Shown one piece after another: positions 8,473-17,589 of a stretch of 64,000 nucleotides of DNA. The stretch spans positions 558,001-622,000 of the forward strand of contig NZ_CP101456.1 in the NCBI RefSeq assembly GCF_024362485.1. The letters are read 5' to 3'. The position numbers and the translations under genes were made by a program. The DNA comes from Natronobeatus ordinarius. GTDB lineage: Archaea > Halobacteriota > Halobacteria > Halobacteriales > Natrialbaceae. Every line of letters starts with the position of its first letter. Within the stretch, counting starts at the first letter, position 1. The notes under the pieces are model-generated. The model made no database searches, had not been told where the DNA came from, and saw nothing but the letters and a program-made list of their open reading frames with translations.

Positions 8473-8508
8473 TGTCGACGGCCCGCCGTGTGTCGACGGC
8501 CCGCCGTG
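8473..8508 (+). repeat. Two tandem 18-base direct repeats
   Basis: TGTCGACGGCCCGCCGTG occurs perfectly at 8473-8490 and 8491-8508, just upstream of the SHOCT gene (minus strand). Confidence 0.95.
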
Positions 8509-8705
8509 GTGTTCAGCGGTTCCGCGCTGCTCCGCTCTCGTCGGTGAGGATGGTACCGAGCGCGCCGCCACGGCCGTCTCGGTGAAAATCGTGGACACTC
8601 GACGAGGTCGGCCCAGGGCTCGTCCCGCGTCCCGCGACCCCACAGGTACGGAGGTCCGATTGCGTACCGGTACGGTTTTGCGGATTCGGCGTGCAGTAGT
8701 TCCAC

Positions 8706-10385
8706 ATGAAACACGCAAAAGGCCCACTGTGTTCGATCGACGTCGGCGAGCGGACGTACCAGACCGAGGCGATCGACGACGTCCTCGAGTCGTTCGTCGG
8801 CGGGCGAGCCGTCGGCACGAAGCTGGCCCACGACCGGATTCCGTTCGACGTCGACCCGCTGGGCGCGGAAAACCGCCTCTACCTGGCGACGGGGCCGCTC
8901 CAGCACTCGACGATGAGCTTCACGGGACGGATGTCGGCGACGGCCGTCTCCCCGCTCACCGACGGGTTGCTCTCCTCGAACGCGGGCGGCTTCCTCTCGC
9001 GGAACTTCACCGCGACGGGCTACGGTGCGGTGGAGCTCACGGGCGCGAGCGACGAACTCCTGATCGTCCACGTCACCGACGAGGGCGTCGAGTTTGAAGC
9101 AGTGCCGGAGCTCGAGGGAGCCGAAACGTCGGAGATCTGTGCCTACATCGAGGACGAACACGGCCTCTCCGAGGACCACACCGTGACGATCGGTCCCGGC
9201 GGCGAGAACCAGGTTCGCTTCGCCTCGCTCATGACCTCGCGCGAGCGAGCGTTCGGCCGCGGCGGCCTGGGTGCCGTGCTGGGTGCGAAGAACGTGAAGG
9301 CGATCACGTTCGACGGCGACTCGACGCCCGAGGTCGAGATCCCGCCGCTGCAGATGGACGTCCACCGCGAGGCCGCCCAGTCCGACCACATCATGAAACG
9401 CCAGGGCACCTCCTCGATGACGGAGTTCGCGAGCGCCGTCAACGCCCTCCCCACCCACTACTTCTCCGAACTCTCCTTCGACGGTGCCCAGGGTATCAGC
9501 GGCGATCGCGTCGAGGAGAAAAAGTACAAGAAGGGGACCTGTTCGGCCTGTGCGTTCGCCTGCAAACTCCCGACCCGCGACGAGGAGACGGGCCTCGAGA
9601 CCGAGGGGCCGGAGTACGAGACCGTCATGGCCTTCGGCTCGAACTCGGGCGTCGACGACATCGTCGACGTGATGAAATCGAACAAGCTCTGTGACGAACT
9701 CGGGCTCGACACCATCTCGGCGGGCGACGTCGTCGCGGCCTATCTCGCCAGCGAGGACGAATTCGGCAACGTCGAGCTAATCCACGACCTCGTCGAACAG
9801 ATCGCTCACCGCGACGGCGTCGGCGACGTCCTCGCGGAGGGAATCGACCGATTCTACGACGAACTCGAGGTCGAGAACTGGACCGTCAAGGGCATGGAGT
9901 TCCCAGCCCACGACGGCCGCACCCTCAACGGCCAGGGGCTGGCCTTTGCCACCTCCAACCGCGGCGCCGATCACATGTACGCCGAGTTCTACTCACTCGA
10001 GTACCCCCTCGTCGACGAAGAGCAGGCGATGGACAAGGAAGGACTCGAAGGCAAGCCGCCGAAGGTCGTCGAGAAGGAGAATCTGAACGCGATCAAAGAC
10101 AGTGCCGTGCTCTGTAAGTTCTCCCGGGACTTCGTCAACGAAGAGCGCCTTTCGACGCTGCTCGACGCTGACTACGAGGACCTCCTCGAAATCGGCGGCC
10201 GCGTCATCGACATGGAACGCCACTTCAACAACCAGCGCGGGATGGACCGCGAGGACGACACCCTCCCCTACGACCTCCCCGACTTCGAGGCGGCGCTCGA
10301 GGAGTACTACGCCGAACGCGGCTGGAACGACGACGGCACCGTCTCGAGCGAGCAGGTCGAGGCCGGCGCGCCCGCGGACGACTGA
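8706..10385 (+). CDS. Aldehyde:ferredoxin oxidoreductase family (tungsten enzyme)
   Basis: A 559-residue member of the AOR family, which oxidises aldehydes to carboxylates using a tungsten bis-pterin and one [4Fe-4S] cluster and passes electrons to ferredoxin. The cluster ligands are visible: CSACAFAC gives C279, C282 and C286, and the distant fourth ligand is C470 in AVLCKF. The N-terminal tungstopterin-binding domain shows the typical GFLSRNF and SRERAFGRGGLGAVLGAKNVKA segments. Length is somewhat below the 600-620 of the best-known enzymes. No MoaD-like or ferredoxin gene lies next to it. The substrate cannot be read from the sequence. Confidence 0.92.
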   Translation: MKHAKGPLCSIDVGERTYQTEAIDDVLESFVGGRAVGTKLAHDRIPFDVDPLGAENRLYLATGPLQHSTMSFTGRMSATAVSPLTDGLLSSNAGGFLSRNFTATGYGAVELTGASDELLIVHVTDEGVEFEAVPELEGAETSEICAYIEDEHGLSEDHTVTIGPGGENQVRFASLMTSRERAFGRGGLGAVLGAKNVKAITFDGDSTPEVEIPPLQMDVHREAAQSDHIMKRQGTSSMTEFASAVNALPTHYFSELSFDGAQGISGDRVEEKKYKKGTCSACAFACKLPTRDEETGLETEGPEYETVMAFGSNSGVDDIVDVMKSNKLCDELGLDTISAGDVVAAYLASEDEFGNVELIHDLVEQIAHRDGVGDVLAEGIDRFYDELEVENWTVKGMEFPAHDGRTLNGQGLAFATSNRGADHMYAEFYSLEYPLVDEEQAMDKEGLEGKPPKVVEKENLNAIKDSAVLCKFSRDFVNEERLSTLLDADYEDLLEIGGRVIDMERHFNNQRGMDREDDTLPYDLPDFEAALEEYYAERGWNDDGTVSSEQVEAGAPADD

Positions 10386-10412
10386 TCCACGGCGGCTACG
10401 CGACCGCCGGCG

Positions 10413-11171
10413 TCACGCCGACGGCTCCCCGTACGTCGGCTTGTCGGTGACCTCGAGGAAGACGTCCTCGAGGCTCCGCGCTGCCCCGGTTTCTGCGCGC
10501 CGTTTCAACTCCCCGGGACGGCCCTCGGCGACGAGGCGTCCGTCGTGGAGGACGCCGATGGTGTCCGCGAGTTCGTCGACGACCGGCAGGATGTGCGTCG
10601 AGAGGAAGACCGTCATCTCCCGGTCGGCGAGGTCGGCGATCGTCTCGCGCATCGTCCGTGCCGCCCGGGGGTCGAGCCCACTGGTGGGTTCGTCGAGGAA
10701 GACGACCGACGGATCGTGGAGGACGGCCTGGATGACGCCCACCTTCTGGCGCATCCCCTTCGAGTAGGCGTCGATGCGCTTGTTCGCCTCCTCGAGCAGG
10801 TCGAAGCGCTCGAGCAGCCGGTCGATGCGCTCGGCCGATGCCGCGGTGAGGAGGTCGCGAAGGCCGGCGACGTACTCGAGTTGTTCGCGACCCGTGAGTT
10901 CGTCGTACAGCGGCGGCTCCTCGGGGAGGTAGCCGATGTGCGGGGTGACGGCGTCGCGATCCTCGATGGAGTGGCCGGCGACGCGCGCGGTTCCCGACGT
11001 CGGACGGGTGAGCGTGGTCAGTATCCGCATCGTCGTCGTCTTGCCCGCCCCGTTGGGTCCCAGAAAGCCGTACACCGTCCCGGGTTCGATCGAAAGCGAG
11101 AGGTCGGAAACGGCGGTCGCGTCCCCGTACCGCTTGGTGAGTGCCCGGGTTTCGATGGCGAGGTCGGTCAT
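10413..11171 (-). CDS. ABC transporter ATP-binding protein (no permease beside it)
   Basis: A 252-residue ATPase of the CcmA/NatA exporter type. Walker A GPNGAGKT is at residues 38-45, the signature loop reads YSKGMRQK, Walker B is VVFLDEPTSGLDP and the H-loop is STH. Such subunits normally sit next to one or two membrane proteins; here both neighbours are unrelated (AOR convergent, acyl-CoA ligase divergent). Either the permease is elsewhere in the genome or the protein pairs with another transporter. The start MTDLAIETRALTKRYG is clear. Confidence 0.88.
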   Translation of the reverse strand: MTDLAIETRALTKRYGDATAVSDLSLSIEPGTVYGFLGPNGAGKTTTMRILTTLTRPTSGTARVAGHSIEDRDAVTPHIGYLPEEPPLYDELTGREQLEYVAGLRDLLTAASAERIDRLLERFDLLEEANKRIDAYSKGMRQKVGVIQAVLHDPSVVFLDEPTSGLDPRAARTMRETIADLADREMTVFLSTHILPVVDELADTIGVLHDGRLVAEGRPGELKRRAETGAARSLEDVFLEVTDKPTYGEPSA

Positions 11172-11289
11172 TCGACGGAAACTCGTCTGGCGAGCGTAAT
11201 AACGGTGCCCACCCGTTTCAGCGTGCGTGGAGCCACTGAGAGGGCTAACGGACAGTACTTTGATAGTGGTATTCGGTGACGTATTTCAC

Positions 11290-12912
11290 ATGGCCACCGA
11301 CTACGACACCGAAGTCTCAGCGTTCGAGTGGGACGTTCCCGATGCGTACGCCATCCCGGCCGTCGTCGACGCCCACGCCGAGGCGTTCGGCGACCGGCTC
11401 GCCGTTCGCTACGTAGACGCCGGGGGCGAACGCGCCGACCGAACCTACGCCGACGTGCGCGACGACGCCTCCCGGTTCGCGAACGCCCTCGAGGATCTCG
11501 GCGTCGGGAGCGGTGACCGGGTGTTGCACCTCTTCCCGCGCCACCCCGACGCCTTCGCGATCCAGCTCGGCGCGCTCGCGGTTGGCGGGCTGCTCGTCCC
11601 CTGCTCGTCGATGCTCCGCCCGAAGGACGTCGCGTTCCGCGCCACCGACTGCGAGGCGGAGACGATCGTCGTCCACGACTCGCTCACCGACATGGTCGAG
11701 CCCGTCCTCGAGGAGACGCCGCTCGAGCGGGTGATCGTCCTCGACGGCGACGGCGAGGCCCACCCCTCGTTTGCGGAGCTGATCGACGACCAGCCGACCG
11801 CGTACGACGGCCCCGACCTCGCCGCCGAGGATCCGATGTCGATCAACTACACCAGCGGAACGACTGGCCAGCCCAAACCCGTCCTCCACAAACACCGCTG
11901 GATGTACTGTTTCAGCCGGATCAACGCCCCCTACTGGTGGGGAATCGACGAGGACACGGACCTCGAGGAGGAACTGCTGTGGGCCACCACGGGCACGGGC
12001 TGGGCGAAGTGGTTCTGGAGCCCCGTCGGCGTCGGCCTCACGACGGGCGCGAGCCAGCTGCTCTACGAGGGCGAGTTCGAGCCCGAGACGTTCCTCGAGG
12101 TGCTGGAAACCGAGGGCGTCACCCGGCTCTGTGCCGTCCCTACTCAGTACCGAATGTTCGCGAACGCCGACCTCGGGGCCTACGACCTCGCGCTCACCGA
12201 CGCGCTCTCGGCGGGCGAACCCCTCAACCGCGAACCGATCGACCGCTTCGAGGAGGCGTTCGGCGTCACGCCCAGGGACGGCTACGGCCAGACGGAGACC
12301 GTCGCGCTGGTGACGAACTACCCCGGCATCGACGTGAAACCCGGCAGCATGGGCAAACCGACGCCGGGCGTCGGGACGACGATTATCGACGTCGACGAGG
12401 AACGAGCGGTCGAGGCCGACGAGATCGGTGAGATTGCGGTCCCCGTCGACTCCCCGGCCATCTTCGACGGCTACTACGAGAGCCCCACCCTCGACGACCG
12501 AACGTTCGGCGGCGAGTACTACCGCACGGGCGACCTCGCGAGCCGCGACGCCGAGGGTTACTTCTACTTCGAGGGACGGGCCGACGACATCATCATCTCC
12601 TCGGGGTACCGCATCGGCCCCTTCGAGGTCGAGGACGCCCTCGTCAGCCACGACGCCGTCGCCGAGGCCGCCGCCGTCGACAGCCCTCACGCAGAGCGCG
12701 GGAGCGTCGTCAAAGCCTACGTCGTCCTCGCTGAGGGCTACGAGGGGAGCGAGGAGCTGACGGACGAACTTCAGGCGTTCATGAAAGCACAGACGGCGCC
12801 GTACAAGTACCCGCGACGGATCGAGTTCGTCGAGGAGTTACCCAAGACCTCGAGTGGGAAGATCAGGCGGGTCGAACTTCGACAGGTCGAACGGGAGCGC
12901 CACGAGGTCTGA
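11290..12912 (+). CDS. AMP-forming acyl-CoA synthetase
   Basis: A 540-residue adenylate-forming ligase that activates a carboxylic acid to acyl-AMP and then acyl-CoA. All core motifs are present: P-loop-like YTSGTTGQPKPVLH from residue 187, YGQTE, YRTGDLASRD, the hinge before SSGYRIGPFEVE and the C-terminal catalytic Lys in PKTSSGKIRR. The overall pattern resembles medium-chain acyl-CoA synthetases rather than acetyl-CoA synthetase (too short for the latter). The start MATDYDTEVS is preferred over a longer open frame because the upstream part reads through the promoter region. It is divergent from the ABC ATPase. Confidence 0.9.
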   Translation: MATDYDTEVSAFEWDVPDAYAIPAVVDAHAEAFGDRLAVRYVDAGGERADRTYADVRDDASRFANALEDLGVGSGDRVLHLFPRHPDAFAIQLGALAVGGLLVPCSSMLRPKDVAFRATDCEAETIVVHDSLTDMVEPVLEETPLERVIVLDGDGEAHPSFAELIDDQPTAYDGPDLAAEDPMSINYTSGTTGQPKPVLHKHRWMYCFSRINAPYWWGIDEDTDLEEELLWATTGTGWAKWFWSPVGVGLTTGASQLLYEGEFEPETFLEVLETEGVTRLCAVPTQYRMFANADLGAYDLALTDALSAGEPLNREPIDRFEEAFGVTPRDGYGQTETVALVTNYPGIDVKPGSMGKPTPGVGTTIIDVDEERAVEADEIGEIAVPVDSPAIFDGYYESPTLDDRTFGGEYYRTGDLASRDAEGYFYFEGRADDIIISSGYRIGPFEVEDALVSHDAVAEAAAVDSPHAERGSVVKAYVVLAEGYEGSEELTDELQAFMKAQTAPYKYPRRIEFVEELPKTSSGKIRRVELRQVERERHEV

Positions 12913-12960
12913 TCGGCTTTTCGTTCGGTTTGTACCTGGTTCGTCGTCGACGCGGGACCC

Positions 12961-13752
12961 TCATCGGCCGTTGATCGACCGAACGCCCATCCTCGTGGCG
13001 AGGTACCAGGCCGAGACCGGGACGTTGAGCAGCGGAACCGCGTTACACGTCGCCCAGAACAGCGGCGCGTGGCCCCAGTCGGTGTGAGACTCCAGATACC
13101 ACGCGTCGGTCAGCGTCGCGGCGGGAACGAGGAGGACGTTCACCAGGAGAAACGCGAGGAGAAACCAGGCGGCGGTGAGGAGCCAGCCGCCGCCGACGAT
13201 GACGCCGAGTATCGATAGCAGGTTGAACGCAAGCCCGAACCAGACGCCGTAGGCGCCGACTGGCGAACCCCGCGGCCCACTCGGCGGGACGTAGGGGACC
13301 CAGTAGCCGTCGACGACCTCGAGCAGGAGGCGTTCGCCGTAGAGATCTGCGTACGAGCCGTAACGCGGACCGGCGACCTCGAGCACGCGGGCGAACCGGG
13401 GGTCCTGACCGTTCTCTCGGTATTCGACGTACGTGATCGCTTGCGTCCCGCCGGGGAACTCGACGGTCAGCGCCAGCGCCGAGTCGGTACGGAGCTCCCA
13501 CGGGTAGTCGGTGGGGACGTCCTCGACCGGGACGACTGCCGCCTCGACGATTCGAGCGTGAGCACGTCCCCCTCCGATGGCGGGTTCGCCCGTCGTCGGG
13601 CCGGCGTCACCCACCGCGAAGAACGAGTCTGCCTGCTCGTCGGCGATCGATCTCGCGGAGTTCGACGCCTCGGCGGCAGTCGACTCGCGCTCGGCGACCT
13701 CGTCCGATCGAACCGATTCGGTCTCCCGGTCTGTCACGTTCGTCCATTTCAC
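12961..13752 (-). CDS. Membrane protein, unknown function, downstream of GIDE/LemA
   Basis: A 263-residue protein. The N-terminal ~80 residues are polar, Ser/Glu-rich and probably disordered. A middle section (about 85-165) looks like a soluble beta domain with the stretch ALALTVEFPGGTQAITYVEY. The C-terminal part has about three membrane helices (residues 175-200, 203-225 and 235-255). It reads in the same direction as the LemA and GIDE genes and starts 150 bases after GIDE ends, so it may be the third gene of that unit. I do not recognise the family. Confidence 0.65.
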   Translation of the reverse strand: MKWTNVTDRETESVRSDEVAERESTAAEASNSARSIADEQADSFFAVGDAGPTTGEPAIGGGRAHARIVEAAVVPVEDVPTDYPWELRTDSALALTVEFPGGTQAITYVEYRENGQDPRFARVLEVAGPRYGSYADLYGERLLLEVVDGYWVPYVPPSGPRGSPVGAYGVWFGLAFNLLSILGVIVGGGWLLTAAWFLLAFLLVNVLLVPAATLTDAWYLESHTDWGHAPLFWATCNAVPLLNVPVSAWYLATRMGVRSINGR

Positions 13753-13902
13753 GGGGGCGACGCTAAACGTGTCGGACGAGCACCGAACCGACGGTCGACC
13801 CCCGTTGGCGTCGGTCGTCGCGTACAGCCGGGCTGGCGAACGCCGTGGCGACGGCCGACTCGAGGTCCGGGGCCGATCGTCCCGGGAAGCGACTGGATCC
13901 GT

Positions 13903-14889
13903 TTACGCGGAAACGAACCACTGGGCCAAGAATGCGACACAGATCGTGCTGACGACCAGTCCGAAGAGGACGTACCCCGATCCCACCAGGAGAAACCGTC
14001 GCGAGAGCCCCGATTCGTCTCGACAGGAGACGATGAATCGACCGGTGTCGTCGTCGCCCTGGATGACGAGTCGGTCTTCGTTCGACCCCCCCGCGTCGTC
14101 GCGGATCGTCGCGGCGCCGTAGACGTACACCTCCTCGTCGACCGGCAGCACTTCCTGTCTGATCCGCCGCCGTCTCACCCGTCCGCGGCCGGTTCCCCTG
14201 TACGTCGGCTGCTTCGGTGAACCGCTGGTCCGAGCGCGCTTTCGACTGCCCGAGCCGCCGACGCTGACCAGCGGCAGCTTCTCTTCGATCCGCGTCGAGA
14301 GGTTGAACGACTCGAGTTCGACGTCCTCCGGCATCGCCTCGGCGACGTCGACGGACGTGTCGACACTCCGCCGGTACTTGCCGGGCACCTGCTTGCTCCC
14401 TCTCCTGAAGGTTTCGCTCAGTCGGTTGTCCCCGGAGATGTGGTAGCTCGCGCCGCCGTTCCCGAGCACGAGGACTTCTCCCGTCCCGTCGTCGAGGTAA
14501 AACGGCGCCGCCAGCGAGTGACTCGAGACCGTCTTCCACTGGCGTTTCGTCTCGGTCTCGCCGTCTTTGTTCCGCTCTTTCCACTCCCGTTCTTCCTGGA
14601 CGCTGTACTTGTAGTAGAGGCATTTGCCCGGTGTGAACGGCTGGTCGAAGACGACGCCAGCGCTCCGGGCCGTGCCGTGGAGTTCGGTTCGGCCGACGGC
14701 CATCGACCGAACCCGTTCTGGCGGCGTGTTCTTGATCAGCCGTCCGGTCTGGAACTGTTTGGCGCCGACAGCCATGATCGCGAACCCGGCGAGAAAGAAA
14801 AACAGGACGATGAGAAACACCCCAGGCTCCTCCCGAACGACGTTCAACGGCGCAGGGGTACTGACGTGTGTGCTCACCATCGAACTCAC
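13903..14889 (-). CDS. GIDE-domain membrane protein (E3-ligase-like, no RING)
   Basis: A 328-residue protein with an N-terminal membrane helix (about 24-44), a large middle domain and a C-terminal helix (about 300-322). The middle contains TPGKCLYYKYSVQEER and PFYLDDGTGEVLV, matching the GIDE/MULAN-type domain seen in mitochondrial E3 ligases, but there is no RING finger. A low-complexity Arg/Gly/Ser segment near residues 215-245 interrupts the domain. It begins one base after LemA ends, so the two are co-transcribed; LemA next to GIDE-type proteins is a recurring prokaryotic arrangement of unknown purpose. Confidence 0.8.
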   Translation of the reverse strand: MSSMVSTHVSTPAPLNVVREEPGVFLIVLFFFLAGFAIMAVGAKQFQTGRLIKNTPPERVRSMAVGRTELHGTARSAGVVFDQPFTPGKCLYYKYSVQEEREWKERNKDGETETKRQWKTVSSHSLAAPFYLDDGTGEVLVLGNGGASYHISGDNRLSETFRRGSKQVPGKYRRSVDTSVDVAEAMPEDVELESFNLSTRIEEKLPLVSVGGSGSRKRARTSGSPKQPTYRGTGRGRVRRRRIRQEVLPVDEEVYVYGAATIRDDAGGSNEDRLVIQGDDDTGRFIVSCRDESGLSRRFLLVGSGYVLFGLVVSTICVAFLAQWFVSA

Positions 14890-14890
14890 T

Positions 14891-15469
14891 TCAGGCGAAC
14901 GCCGCTGCGACGTCGACGTCTTTTTTGTCCTCTTCGGACGCCTCGAAGAGCTCTTTCGCCGTGAAGCCGAACTGTCGTGCCATGAGAACGTACGGGAACT
15001 GCGAGATTCGCGTGTTGTATCGCGTCGTCGTCTCGTTGTAGAACTCCCGTCGGTCGGCGATCTGGTTCTCGATGTCGCTGATGCGATTTTGGAACTGCAT
15101 CATGTTGCCCTGTGACTTCAGGTCGGGATACTCCTCGACTCGAGCGTTGAACGTGGCCATGGCGTTTCGAACCATCTGGTCCGCGGTAGCCTGTTCACCG
15201 GGCGTTTCGGCCTGCTCGGCGCGTTCTCTGGCTTCGGTGAGTTCGGTGAGCAGCTCTTTTTCGTGGTCCATGAACTCAGAAGCCGCGTCGATGAGTTTGG
15301 TGAGTTCGTCCTGTCGCTGCTTGAGCAGGACGTCGATATTCTGTTTCGACTGATCAACGCGTTTCTTGAGACTCACGAGGGTGTTGTACGTGCTGATTCC
15401 GTACCCGACGAACAGGACCAGGACCACGCCAACTACGAACACCCCCACGAGAACGAGTGTTAGTGACAT
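14891..15469 (-). CDS. LemA-family membrane protein
   Basis: A 192-residue protein with one N-terminal membrane helix (about 3-25) followed by an all-helical domain. Family marks include YNTLVSLKKRVDQSKQNIDV, the central YPDLKSQGNMMQFQNRI and NTRISQFPYVLMARQFGF near the end. LemA proteins are inner-membrane proteins with the bulk outside; their molecular role is not established. I chose MSLTLVLVG over a ten-codon longer frame because the extra residues are not family-like and would disturb the helix. First gene of the LemA-GIDE unit. Confidence 0.9.
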   Translation of the reverse strand: MSLTLVLVGVFVVGVVLVLFVGYGISTYNTLVSLKKRVDQSKQNIDVLLKQRQDELTKLIDAASEFMDHEKELLTELTEARERAEQAETPGEQATADQMVRNAMATFNARVEEYPDLKSQGNMMQFQNRISDIENQIADRREFYNETTTRYNTRISQFPYVLMARQFGFTAKELFEASEEDKKDVDVAAAFA

Positions 15470-15930
15470 CGTTGCTGACAGACTATGATGAAATATCAAA
15501 AGTGTTGTGGGAGATCACGATTCGCGTCCACGGAAAACCAGTGCAGGAGGACAGCACCGACGAGATCTGGAAACGGACGTCAACGCCAGCGACGAGACGG
15601 TGCTGCCCCCGAGAACGCGAGCCGCTCGAGCGACGACGACCCCGACGTCGGGGCCGTCGAGGCGTCCTATAGTAACCGTTGAACGTCGTTGCACATCCGG
15701 TCACGACCATCGGCGGTCAGCTTCGTCGACGAGGCCGAGGCTGACCGCTCGGCTGTGACCGGGCGGAACTCGTTTCAACGAGTACAGAACGGGCAGGTCG
15801 ACGGGTCCGTCTAGGAAGTCGTACTGGTCGGCAAGGCTCCAGATCCATTTGGGTGACGTATAACCGCTTTCTACATACGTGTGATCACATATGGTGGTGT
15901 TAGTATCTCACCCAACCTCCTGTGGACCGC
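15470..15930. other. 461-base stretch without a sound gene
   Basis: It contains the LemA promoter at its left end and an AT-rich part near 15860-15905. Plus-strand frames at 15457-15758 are Arg/Ser-rich and look non-coding. A minus-strand fragment at 15701-15870 is listed separately. Confidence 0.5.
15701..15870 (-). pseudogene. Possible gene remnant (56 codons, no start)
   Basis: The minus frame ending at the TGA 15701-15703 reads SGYTSPKWIWSLADQYDFL and then a haloarchaea-like mixture of residues up to EADRRWS, but it has no start codon and is closed by a TAG at 15871-15873. Its composition is closer to a real protein than the surrounding frames, so it may be the tail of a decayed gene. 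I do not recognise the parent family. Confidence 0.25.
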
Positions 15931-16197
15931 TCACTCGTCCCGATCCTCGTCCGCGCGTGAGGGGTGGAAGTTGTACGTTCCCTGTGCGTAGGGATCCGTT
16001 TCCGGGTCGTAGGACAGTTCGCTCCGCTCGAAGAGGTACGCGAACAGGCCGAACAACGGTATCAGGAGGACGATCAGCGCCCACTTTCGCGGCCTGTTCA
16101 TGCCGATCCTGGTCGCGTCGTAGTACGTGACTGCCGAGAGGACACAGAGCCACAGCAACGGAAACGCGATCAGGAACAGCAGAAGTGCGGTGCTCAT
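15931..16197 (-). CDS. Small two-helix membrane protein (PLD-nuclease N-terminal type)
   Basis: An 88-residue protein with two membrane helices (about 3-24 and 35-55). The stretch YYDATRIGMNRPRKWALIV and the short polar tail resemble the PLDc_N domain, a two-helix module that often stands alone in archaea. I chose MSTALLLFLIAF; a longer frame upstream adds Arg-rich, non-family residues. Function unknown. It lies just downstream of the thiolase gene start region and is read in the same direction with a 72-base gap. Confidence 0.7.
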   Translation of the reverse strand: MSTALLLFLIAFPLLWLCVLSAVTYYDATRIGMNRPRKWALIVLLIPLFGLFAYLFERSELSYDPETDPYAQGTYNFHPSRADEDRDE

Positions 16198-16269
16198 AGG
16201 GAGCGTACGACGCCACCGATTGTAAATCACGTGCTGGATCGGCGAGCGTCTCACCGAAGGCCAGTCTCG

Positions 16270-17406
16270 TTACTCGACCTCGAGCTCGATCGCCGCACCC
16301 TGGCCGAAGCCGACACAGAGCGTCGCCAGCCCGCGACCGCCGCCGCGCTCGCGCAGTTCGTGGAGCAGCGTCACCGGGAGCCGCGCGCCGGACGCGCCGA
16401 GCGGGTGTCCGAGCGCGATCGCGCCGCCGTTGACGTTGAACCGATCGGGGTCGATCCCGAGTTCGTCGCGGCAGTACACCGTCTGGCTCGCGAACGCCTC
16501 GTTCAGCTCGACCAGGTCGTAGTCGTCGATCTCACGACCCGTACGCTCGAGCAGGCCGCGCGTCGCGGGGACGGGACCGATCCCCATCACGGTGGGGTCG
16601 ACGCCGGCGACGTTGTTCGACCCGACGGTCGCCAGGATCTCGAGGTCGTGTTCCTCGGCGAACGCCTCGCTCGTGATCAGCAGCGCGGCCGCACCGTCAG
16701 AAATCTGGGAGGCGTTGCCGGGGGTGACCGTTCCGTCGCTCTTGAAGACGGTGGGCAACTCGGCGAGCTTCTTCGGCGTTGTGCCGGGGCGGATCCCTTC
16801 GTCCTCGGTGATCGTTCCCTCCTCGGTCTCGATCGGGACGATCTGGGAGTCGAAGCGGCCCTCTTCAGTCGCCGCCGCGGCGCGCTGCTGGCTCTGGGCG
16901 GCGTACTCGTCCTGGACCTCGCGGGAGATGTCGTACTCTTCGGCGACCTTCTCGGCGGTCATCCCCATCTGGAGTTCGCCGACGTTGTACGTCGTCGCCA
17001 GCTCCGGGTGGAGGTAGCCGATGCTCTCGCCCATCGGCTGGCGGGACATGCTCTCGACGCCGCCGGCGACGATGCAGTCGCGCTGACCGGCGCGGATCGC
17101 GTTCGACGCCGCGATGACGGCCTCCATCGAGGAGGCACACCAGCGGTTGATCGTCGTCCCCGGCACGGACTCGCCGAGATCGGAGAGCAAAGCGATGACG
17201 CGTGCGAGGTTGTTGTCCTGCTCTTCTCGCTGCTGGGCACAGCCCCACATCAGGTCGTCGACGTCCGCCCCGGAGAGTCCGGTCTCGGCGAGGATGTCGT
17301 TCACGAGCGGAATCGAGAGGTCTTCACTGCGCACGTCGGCGAAGACGCCGTCGTCTTTCCCCTGTGGCGTTCGCACGGCCCGTGCGATCACTGGTGTCTG
17401 TGACAT
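16270..17406 (-). CDS. Acetyl-CoA acetyltransferase (thiolase)
   Basis: A 378-residue thiolase. The acyl-accepting cysteine is C90 in INRWCASS, followed by the GG of VAGGVESMSRQPMG; the other catalytic residues are H334 in GHPLGASGAR and C364 in LCVGFGQGAA. The complete Cys-His-Cys set points to an ordinary thiolase rather than a SCP-2-type protein that needs a DUF35 partner. It could cleave 3-ketoacyl-CoA or condense acetyl-CoA for mevalonate or polyester precursors; the sequence alone does not decide. Start MSQTPVIARAVRTP matches the family; the frame is open eleven codons further. Confidence 0.92.
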   Translation of the reverse strand: MSQTPVIARAVRTPQGKDDGVFADVRSEDLSIPLVNDILAETGLSGADVDDLMWGCAQQREEQDNNLARVIALLSDLGESVPGTTINRWCASSMEAVIAASNAIRAGQRDCIVAGGVESMSRQPMGESIGYLHPELATTYNVGELQMGMTAEKVAEEYDISREVQDEYAAQSQQRAAAATEEGRFDSQIVPIETEEGTITEDEGIRPGTTPKKLAELPTVFKSDGTVTPGNASQISDGAAALLITSEAFAEEHDLEILATVGSNNVAGVDPTVMGIGPVPATRGLLERTGREIDDYDLVELNEAFASQTVYCRDELGIDPDRFNVNGGAIALGHPLGASGARLPVTLLHELRERGGGRGLATLCVGFGQGAAIELEVE

Positions 17407-17538
17407 AGAATTCGCAACTACCCTCACGACCTTAAACACCGGTAAAACTGCAGCTGACGGACGCTGAGTTTACCCGGATGCCGGTCCCCGTCGCCGAAGC
17501 CATCGAACTTCGTTATGTTCGACGATCCAATTCCGAAA

Positions 17539-17551
17539 TCTATTAATCTTA
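17539..17551 (+). promoter_or_regulatory. TATA-like element of the TFB gene
   Basis: AT-rich core CTATTAATCTTA, about 45 bases before ATG 17590, leaving a short 5' leader that contains the GGAAGGA ribosome binding site. Confidence 0.4.
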
Positions 17552-17589
17552 TGGTGAATTTAACACTCAATGGGGAAGGAAGATTACCA

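Noticed and set aside
7581-9458. A 625-codon open frame on the minus strand
   Set aside because: It is antisense to the thioesterase and AOR genes, which have full family motifs. The long frame is a by-product of high GC.
15964-17403. A 479-codon plus-strand frame
   Set aside because: Antisense to the thiolase, which has the three catalytic residues.
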